Positions 58,847-64,000 of a stretch of 64,000 bases of DNA are shown here, in pieces. Origin of the DNA: Branchiostoma floridae (Eukaryota; Chordata; Leptocardii; Amphioxiformes; Branchiostomatidae). A program made the position numbers and the translations under genes. Each line of letters opens with the position of its first letter. The stretch's first letter is position 1. The stretch spans positions 6,661,041 to 6,725,040 of the forward strand of contig NC_049981.1 of assembly GCF_000003815.2 (NCBI RefSeq), given 5' to 3'. Below the pieces are notes generated by a model, which ran no database searches, was not told the origin of the DNA, and saw nothing but the letters and a program-made list of their open reading frames with translations.

Positions 58847-61800
58847 GGGTCTCGTGTTCGAAGAGGTGCATCGATCACGTAAATTAGCCTCATTACTCAA
58901 CACAGTGGGTACCTACTAGCTTCAAATACGCCAAATGTTTTGATTTGATATAGCAACTACATTCACAGCTGAACATGGCGCTACCTTCTGGAACCAGTGT
59001 CCCACGGCGTAGTCGAACATCTGGTACCAGACCATGGGTCCGGACCCGAGGGGGTGAGTCCGCGCGCACACGGCACCCACGTTAGGGTCACGTGTCATGA
59101 TGTCCAGCAGGGCTTTAGCGGACTGGGGCGAGAACTTGACATCAGCGTCGGTCGCCAGCATGAAATTGTCCCGGTCTTTGTCTGTTGTATTAGGTAACAG
59201 TAGACATTGGAATATTAGAATTATGCATTGCATAAAAAGCGGAGTTTCCGAGTTGGAAACACCTGGAAATGCACCTAGAAACCCTTCATTTCCAGACATT
59301 CATGAGACGTGTTAACTTAGACACGCTGACTGGCTGTCTAGGACATTGACATACCTGCAAAAGCCCGGAAATTGATTTAAAAAAAGCTTAAGACGATTTC
59401 TGTGTCCTGGAAGTGTCAAAAGCCCGTACAGTCATGCACAGACGTCCACAACAATATCGTACTAATGTGGGATTTTGTAAAAAATAAAGCTATTATTAAT
59501 TTGCTGTCGCTCACATAAACAAACTCGTTTTAAGTAGGCAAAACATCATTGAAAATGTGAGGAATTCTCCCAGCGATAAAATGCATATATTAAACTAAAT
59601 TCTCATATAATCTGTTGGTCAAGTTATGCTAGCCTCCTTCACCGGCATCTCTGGGAACCTTGGCAAATCAAGGAATAGTGTGCAAGTAAATAGCTAAAAT
59701 TAATGCAGGGAAAGGAATATATGCCGGAAAGGANNNNNNNNNNNNNNNNNNNNNNNNNNNNNNNNNNNNNNNNNNNNNNNNNNNNNNNNNNNNNNNNNNN
59801 NNNNNNNNNNNNNNNNNNNNNNNNNNNNNNNNNTCTGAATACTCGCATATCCAAATGTGCAGGTACACGTATGAGTACTGAGAAGTCGAACTACATTCTT
59901 GTTAGAGGAAGTCCATCTACGTATAGTATCTACATGTCCGTATATAAAATGCCTATGCATTCTATATACGGACTGCGCACTGCGTCTAATTGTTACTTAG
60001 TACTCTCTACATATATCTTAATGTTCAAGTTTAAGTGCTACTAATATGCAACTACAACTATATGCGAGGCCTGGCAAGGCTAAAGGAACACTTCGGAGGA
60101 AGTCGACTGCATGTATATCAAGTTAGGGCATTTACCAGCTATGATGAGGATAACAGTAGACGGTCCACTCATGGTAGAGAACAACAGAAAGCCCTGATAC
60201 AGTATGAAGAGCCTGGAGACGTAGTCGTTGATCATCTGTCCGTTCGCCCATTTCCGCAGCAGTTCCAGCTGGTTGGCGACAGTTGAGGGGATCCACCGTC
60301 TCCTCTGGTTGAAGAACTCATCAAACTCCTCCGGACAGTAGGTGCTGTCCTCGGACACAGCCGTGTACTCCAGCCGCCAGCCTTTCTCTACCTGCATGGT
60401 AAACATAAATGAATGAATTGATCAATGAATGGATGAATAAATGTTGTTCACGACCCTTTACACTACACGGTGATGGCGCCGAGCTCTCACTGTGACCTAA
60501 ATATGATATGTCTAATCCTCGCTTTCACACTAGGTACCCCGGGTATGTCATACAAAACGCAAAAGTGTGACTGAGAAGTAAAAAACAAAACACACAGAAA
60601 GTATAAAATATACATTTCTTTTCTATACAATTAGTTGAGGCATACGTCAAATTTTGGGTCGCAGATAGATCACGGCGAGAACGCCCTCCTATTGAAAAAG
60701 GGGCATCAGAAGGCAATGTGACTTCTGAGTCCTAATTAGTTGGTTTTGATTTTGACGTTTCGTTTGAAATATTTTGAATGTNNNNNNNNNNNNNNNNNNN
60801 NNNNNNNNNNNNNNNNNNNNNNNNNNNNNNNNNNNNNNNNNNNNNNNNNNNNNNNNNNNNNNNNNNNNNNNNNNNNNNNNNNNNNNNNNNNNNNNNNNNN
60901 NNNNNNNNNNNNNNNNNNNNNNNNNNNNNNNNNNNNNNNNNNNNNNNNNNNNNNNNNNNNNNNNNNNNNNNNNNNNNNNNNNNNNNNNNNNNNNNNNNNN
61001 NNNNNNNNNNNNNNNNNNNNNNNNNNNNNNNNNNNNNNNNNNNNNNNNNNNNNNNNNNNNNNNNNNNNNNNNNNNNNNNNNNNNNNNNNNNNNNNNNNNN
61101 NNNNNNNNNNNNNNNNNNNNNNNNNNNNNNNNNNNNNNNNNNNNNNNNNNNNNNNNNNNNNNNNNNNNNNNNNNNNNNNNNNNNNNNNNNNNNNNNNNNN
61201 NNNNNNNNNNNNNNNNNNNNNNNNNNNNNNNNNNNNNNNNNNNNNNNNNNNNNNNNNNNNNNNNNNNNNNNNNNNNNNNNNNNNNNNNNNNNNNNNNNNN
61301 NNNNNNNNNNNNNNNNNNNNNNNNNNNNNNNNNNNNNNNNNNNNNNNNNNNNNNNNNNNNNNNNNNNNNNNNNNNNNNNNNNNNNNNNNNNNNNNNNNNN
61401 NNNNNNNNNNNNNNNNNNNNNNNNNNNNNNNNNNNNNNNNNNNNNNNNNNNNNNNNNNNNNNNNNNNNNNNNNNNNNNNNNNNNNNNNNNNNNNNNNNNN
61501 NNNNNNNNNNNNNNNNNNNNNNNNNNNNNNNNNNNNNNNNNNNNNNNNNNNNNNNNNNNNNNNNNNNNNNNNNNNNNNNNNNNNNNNNNNNNNNNNNNNN
61601 NNNNNNNNNNNNNNNNNNNNNNNNNNNNNNNNNNNNNNNNNNNNNNNNNNNNNNNNNNNNNNNNNNNNNNNNNNNNNNNNNNNNNNNNNNNNNNNNCATC
61701 ATCAGACTGTACTTTTTGAAACCAGTGTCCCACGGCGTATTCGAACATCTGGTACCACACCATGGGTCCGGACCCCAGGGGTTGAGTCCGCGCGCACACG

Positions 61801-64000
61801 GCACCCACGTTAGGGTCACGTGTCATGATGTCCAGCAGGGCTTTAGCGGACTGGGGAGAGAACTTGACGTCTGCGTCGGTAGCGAGCATGAAGTTGTCCC
61901 TGTCTTTGTCTGTTGGATAAGAAAAGTGTACAATATATGCACACGAAGTGGTATTCTACTGGCTACTTAAGATTTACTGATGCAAAACATATTCTGTATA
62001 TAGAATACAACACGGGTATTCCGTATCGCCCGAGGTACGGCCCGACCACGGGTAGGATCACCCGAAGACCGGAGGGTGATCCTACCCACGGGAGGGCTGG
62101 GACCGTACGGACCGGGTATGATATAAAGAATATTATTTAGCTATTATTGATATTCTTTCTTCTATGTTATTCTATTGAAACTGTAAAGACGCAATAAAAT
62201 TCATTGACTACGTAAGCACTGCTATATTGCTGACATCAAGTGCCTCTGTTGAACAAATGAATCGAGTAAGGATATGCTGTTACCAACGTTAAACTTGTTT
62301 CAGATAGAAAATGGTACATGGCTAATCTCCAAGCAGATTCCTCCGCTGGCTTTCCCGGCATGATATCCCCGGTTAAAAATTGCGCATCGACCTAGCGCGC
62401 CCCCCCACACACACACACAAAAATTGCCAAGGTTCCCAGAGACGCCGGTGAAGGAGGCTAAAGTTATGCCCGCTGTACAGATACGTACACATATAATTTA
62501 TTACATAAGTTTTATCCAAAAGAGACAGTCTACTTTTCATCAAAGTGAAGAGCCTACTTACCGGTAGCAGAGTATCCAAGCACCTCCACTCTCATGCTGA
62601 TCCGATTGGCCCATTGGACGGGGTTGAAACTGACGAAACGGGTTGTGATTGGCTTATCCAGCAGCTGACGTACGGGGGTATCGGCGTCACGGTTTCCCGC
62701 AAACTCCTGATATGACCAATATTTGAAATATATGTAAGGCTACATAACACCGTGATTTAAGTTTTGTATTGCTTTCCGACCTAGATTACGCAATTTAGGT
62801 TTCTGTTTCATTCTTTTTATTTCACGTGTTGTTACCATGGCCTTTTCCAGCGGAAAGAAAATGGACGTACAAATAACTTGAAAGTTTATCTGTTTTTGGT
62901 AAAGTAATTCTGAACCGTAATTTTAACCACACAAACTTGGACTTACCCATCATCTCTAAACAGAGACGGGGGGCGCTATAGTCTTCATGCAACATATGGT
63001 CCACTGCTCATGGAATCAAGTTTATTATTTAGATAAAGTCTTGTAATCAGTAGATTGTCTTTTTCTTGACAGAACAGAGTCGATCAGTCGAATATCTGGG
63101 CATGTCCGATTTGCTGGGTTAAAAATTAGAATTGATCAGAATTTTGATCAGAATGGAATTGCAAATAGTCAATGATTGATTGTATGACTCACCGCAGGCT
63201 GCCCGGAATCGTCCTTGTAGTACTGCCACAGCTCGCCGTCGTCGCTGTACAGCAGTCGGTACTTCGTTACCCACTCGTTCGTACCTGCCTTGCCCTGTGT
63301 TATAACTCCTGTGAACACCATTTCTTCTCCCAGGTCTATCTGTAGGTACTGTAGAGGGGTTTGAAAGAGTGAATTGCTTATTGAATCTGTATAAATGAAG
63401 CTAGTACAAGCTATCTGAATTGTTACTGACTACATTAAAGCATTTGCTTTTTTCTTGCTGCGCATGAGAAAACTACAAAGAAATTAAACTTCGACTATAC
63501 AAAATTAAAGCTACTGTATTGAAATACATTATCTGTAAGATTAATGTACAGCTCGTGTAGCAAATGTATAATGTTGTTTGTAACCTATGAAAATGACACT
63601 GAAAACTGTAAAAGTCATTTTTAATATATCTAAGCAAGTATAACTATTTCGAGTAGCTTATGACAGTTTATATGACTGTCACCAACACCAATTTATGTGT
63701 AGTTCAATTGATTGCTCCTTGGCATTTAAATCTATTATCTAAACTTTATATATGTCCTATGCGCATGGATGAGCAGTAGGTCTAAGTCAGTAAGTTATAC
63801 GAGCTTATAGCATCAAAATACAGTATTTAAAATTTAATAACGATTATGATACATCATTTGGACTACGTACCTGATCGTCATTAAACTCCCCGGCTGTCCA
63901 CCCGCCCCCACCGTTAGCATCCCGCTTCATGTGGAGCCTGGCTCTGTGCGGTCCGTTAAAACTGTCCTGGCCCAGTACAGAGGTGGCCTTCATATCGGTG
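41554..64000 (-). CDS. Second chitin synthase, F5/8C-inserted, SAM-SAM (5' end beyond window)
   Basis: Paralogue of the plus-strand gene, tail-to-tail with it. Exon segments in transcript order: 63871-64000 (partial), 63193-63348, 62562-62706, 61713-61909, 60136-60391, 58985-59181, 58225-58392, 57302-57557, 56608-56732, 55830-55977, 54873-55035, 54509-54639, 53718-53945, 51984-52071, 48329-48465, 47746-47820, 47437-47478, 46377-46532, 45986-46122, 45694-45765, 44932-45030, 44422-44572, 43962-44015, 43580-43745, 42880-43042, 42204-42342, 41554-41687. All junctions are GT-AG with consistent phase. Most exons equal the plus-strand exon lengths exactly or differ by 3 or 6 bases. Motifs ATDAD, GEDRW, QRRRW, SWGTRE are intact. 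Oddities: a second copy of the ATDAD and QRRRW exons, and three extra linker exons. The 5' part (N-terminal helices, CTTMYHE region) lies past 64000. Confidence 0.9.
41900..41999. other. Assembly gap (100 N)
   Basis: Exactly 100 N, the conventional size for an unknown-length gap, in the last intron of the minus-strand chitin synthase. Confidence 0.98.
42021..42160. repeat. GA and GT microsatellites
   Basis: GA-rich (42021-42070), GT-rich (42076-42123), then a second pure GA run (42133-42160), directly beside the gap, which probably explains the assembly break. Confidence 0.85.
44422..45765 (-). CDS. Chitin synthase (-) tandem SAM exons
   Basis: Exons 45694-45765, 44932-45030, 44422-44572. 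First [42 protein letters not shown]; second SAM CREWLFSIGLDQYIKNFENYG, NDMASLRSMDITELLKDL. Exon sizes 72, 99 and 151 are identical to the plus-strand gene. Confidence 0.87.
45120..45533 (-). pseudogene. 5'-truncated CR1-like LINE tail
   Basis: Minus-strand frame KRTRNSHAFKCQSYQPRINV, FKNSYFPRTIVEWNLLSPST, LGSFKERL and a stop at 45204 matches the C-terminus of CR1/L2-type reverse transcriptases (RTR.H.FK..Q.....Y..SFFPRTI..WN.L). The 3' UTR follows and ends with repeated ATAGATACAGATACAGAATC near 45115. It sits between the two SAM-1 exons, in the sense direction. Confidence 0.8.
45986..52071 (-). CDS. Chitin synthase (-) cytosolic linker exons, expanded
   Basis: Exons 51984-52071 (TREIKTPGAAAAGKS), 48329-48465 (CCQKDTDSEISDPGD...EEDEESEIFDDLDDDG, the acidic stretch), 47746-47820 (VDGPVPYEQDLAEGKQ), 47437-47478 (14-residue microexon SSVARLAERWRFK), 46377-46532 (Arg/Ser-rich: RRIGRQKSRGRGGRRASVSS), 45986-46122 (GGKSFSRMRTGSLARSGSQT). 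The middle three have no counterpart in the plus-strand gene. All enter and leave in phase 1, so each could be skipped. The Ser/Arg stretches contain RRAS and RSHS-type sites suited to basophilic kinases (inference). Confidence 0.78.
46620..46960. repeat. G-rich minisatellite, 18-base unit
   Basis: GTTGCTGGGTGGGTTGGG repeated with small variants from about 46746 to 46866, embedded in a longer GGTTGG/GGGTTGG-rich stretch and followed by a run of about 13 G. The plus strand has many closely spaced GGG runs, so G-quadruplex formation is plausible. Confidence 0.85.
50030..50960. repeat. Direct duplication of a repeat about 610 bases apart
   Basis: CCGCTTATGAATATTAATTAGCCTT, CTGATTGGCT, AATTAACTC, then CCAAAAATTTCACTTG(G)ATC, TATGCCTATCTATACCAAAT and ACCAGGGTACAGG occur in the same order from about 50047 and again from about 50673. 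Confidence 0.75.
50895..51480. repeat. Tandem array, unit about 162 bases, ~3.5 copies
   Basis: GTGTCCTTTTTTGGTCAAAA occurs at about 50964, 51126 and 51289 (spacing 162-163), with ACACCAAAAGTGTTATTGAA, CAAGGCACATCTSTGTCAAA and GTACAGGRGCCAAAA in each unit; the fourth unit is diverged. It is followed by (GAAA)n-like sequence at 51625. Confidence 0.88.
52517..53665. mobile_element. Nested TIR elements
   Basis: Three layers. Outermost: GCTATACTCCTTAGGCTTATG at 52522 mirrors the reverse complement of CATAAGCCTAAGCCAGCATAGC at 53640. Inside it: 52541-52746, ends TGTCCCATTTCCAAACCAGG and reverse complement of CCGGGTTGGGAATTGGGACC. Then 52748-53641, ends ATGCCTAGGTTACACATAGC and reverse complement of GGCTATGTGTAACCTAGGCAT, with interior inverted and direct copies of AGCCGAACNCCAGCCGA. 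No transposase ORF. All are in the intron before the SWGTRE helix exon. Confidence 0.7.
53718..56732 (-). CDS. Chitin synthase (-) post-catalytic helix bundle and Cys-rich loop
   Basis: Exons 56608-56732, 55830-55977, 54873-55035, 54509-54639, 53718-53945. Helices [78 protein letters not shown]; loop CLECQSSYCDDCKILDC with a NVT sequon and [11 protein letters not shown] at the end. Lengths 125, 148, 163, 131 and 228 against 125, 145, 160, 131 and 225 in the plus-strand gene. Confidence 0.9.
57302..59181 (-). CDS. Chitin synthase (-) catalytic core, copy a (complete)
   Basis: Exons 58985-59181, 58225-58392 and 57302-57557 encode [39 protein letters not shown] and QRRRW; lengths 197, 168 and 256 are identical to the plus-strand gene. 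It starts in phase 1 after GAC-forming G|AC and ends phase 1. All catalytic motifs are intact. Confidence 0.93.
57646..57822. repeat. Inverted repeat
   Basis: GAATTGTACTCAATTCCAAC/GTTTCGATGTCTATCAGACA pairs with TGTCTGATAGACATCGAAAC/GTTGGAAGTGAGTACAATTC, about 55-base arms with a few mismatches and a spacer of about 65 bases. The TCGAAACGTTGGA motif is common in dispersed invertebrate repeats (general recollection, not checked). Confidence 0.8.
58797..58844. repeat. TA microsatellite
   Basis: (TA)n, about 48 bases uninterrupted. Confidence 0.97.
59734..59833. other. Assembly gap (100 N)
   Basis: 100 N between the two copies of the catalytic exons. Confidence 0.98.
60136..61909 (-). CDS. Chitin synthase (-) catalytic core exons, copy b (middle exon in gap)
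   Basis: Exons 61713-61909 (ATDAD exon, 197 bp) and 60136-60391 (QRRRW exon, 256 bp) duplicate the exons at 58985-59181 and 57302-57557. Both have good splice sites and intact frames. Differences from copy a include HPLG to QPLG, FDYAVG to FEYAVG, ISRLF to VSRLF and MIGPS to MSGPS. The intervening 168-bp GEDRW exon would fall in the 915-base gap at 60782-61696; sequence beside the gap (GACTTCTGAGTCCT, ATTAGTTG(G)TTTT) matches the intron next to the corresponding exon in copy a. Whether copy b is spliced into mRNA is unknown. Confidence 0.75.
60460..60706 (-). mobile_element. MITE family B copy, reverse orientation
   Basis: GAGCTCTCACTGTGACCTAA, GTCATACAAAACGCAAAAGT, TTCTTTTCTATACAATTAG, CAAATTTTGGGTCGCAGATA and CCTATTGAAAAAGGGG mirror the plus-strand copies at 16 and 23 kb. 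It is inside the copy b block and absent at the matching place of copy a. Confidence 0.75.
60782..61696. other. Assembly gap (915 N)
   Basis: A sized gap, presumably estimated from read pairs, large enough to hold the missing 168-bp catalytic exon. Confidence 0.98.
62020..62110. repeat. Short inverted repeat
   Basis: ATACCCGGTCCGTACGGTCC on the minus strand mirrors ATTCCGTATCGCCCGAGGTACGGCCC-like sequence on plus, and GGTAGGATCACCC/GGGTGATCCTACC is a 13-base perfect palindrome arm pair at about 62050-62085. A small fold-back element. Confidence 0.5.
62562..64000 (-). CDS. Chitin synthase (-) F5/8 type C domain exons (first one cut by window end)
   Basis: Exons 63871-64000 (partial; TDMKATSVLG, GGWTAGEFNDD), 63193-63348 (LQIDLGEEMVFTGVITQG, NEWVTKYRLLYSDDGELW) and 62562-62706 (DTPVRQLLD, FVSFNPVQWANRISMRVEVLGY). 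The second and third have exactly the lengths of the plus-strand F5/8C exons (156, 145) and the module exits in phase 1 into GAC-KDRDNFMLATDAD. The domain therefore occupies the same place in both paralogues. Confidence 0.9.

Noticed and set aside
60740-61970. Frames of 313-398 codons around 61 kb
   Set aside because: They consist almost entirely of N translated as X; only the ends are real sequence and these are the chitin synthase exons on the minus strand.

Overview
This is eukaryotic, very probably cephalochordate (amphioxus, Branchiostoma-type) genomic DNA. The reasons are spliced genes with GT-AG introns of a few hundred bases, two animal-type chitin synthases carrying SAM domains, a cytosolic sulfotransferase, a very high load of short inverted-repeat DNA transposons, tRNA-derived SINEs, CR1/Rex-like LINE tails and long microsatellites. 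The species call is inference. Three assembly gaps (runs of N) lie at 41900-41999, 59734-59833 and 60782-61696.

Layout. (1) 17-6878, minus strand: a complete six-exon cytosolic sulfotransferase (302 residues when spliced). Its introns hold a 371-base inverted repeat, a hairpin element, a tRNA-derived SINE piece and a 916-base TTAA-flanked piggyBac-like non-autonomous element. (2) 6879-9682: intergenic, repeat-rich, with a small transposon inside an older repeat. (3) 9683-40431, plus strand: a complete chitin synthase gene, reconstructed here as 29 exons with consistent phases (5112 bp, 1703 residues). (4) 40432-41553: short tail-to-tail intergenic stretch. (5) 41554-64000, minus strand: a paralogous chitin synthase with nearly identical exon lengths. 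It is complete at its 3' end and runs off the window at its 5' end.

Two features of the chitin synthase pair stand out. First, in both paralogues a coagulation factor 5/8 type C (discoidin) domain is inserted inside the GT2 catalytic domain, between the MYMSYILDY segment and the ATDAD motif. It is encoded by three exons forming a phase 1-1 cassette, so skipping it restores an ordinary chitin synthase core in frame. Second, the minus-strand gene carries two tandem copies of exons of the following catalytic block (ATDAD exon and QRRRW exon; the middle GEDRW exon of one copy would lie in the large gap). This block is also phase 1-1, so inclusion of either or both copies would keep the frame. True exon duplication and a haplotype assembly artefact both remain possible.

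Both proteins end with two tandem SAM domains, a helical linker and a terminal membrane-helix pair. The cytoplasmic linker before the SAM domains has diverged most: the minus-strand gene has three extra exons there, one very rich in Arg and Ser. The introns are a museum of mobile DNA: two recurring MITE families, nested insertions with a matching unoccupied copy, a 128-base almost perfect palindrome, tandem arrays of about 118, 162, 133 and 18 bases, and long GA, CA, CATC and TTCC tracts.
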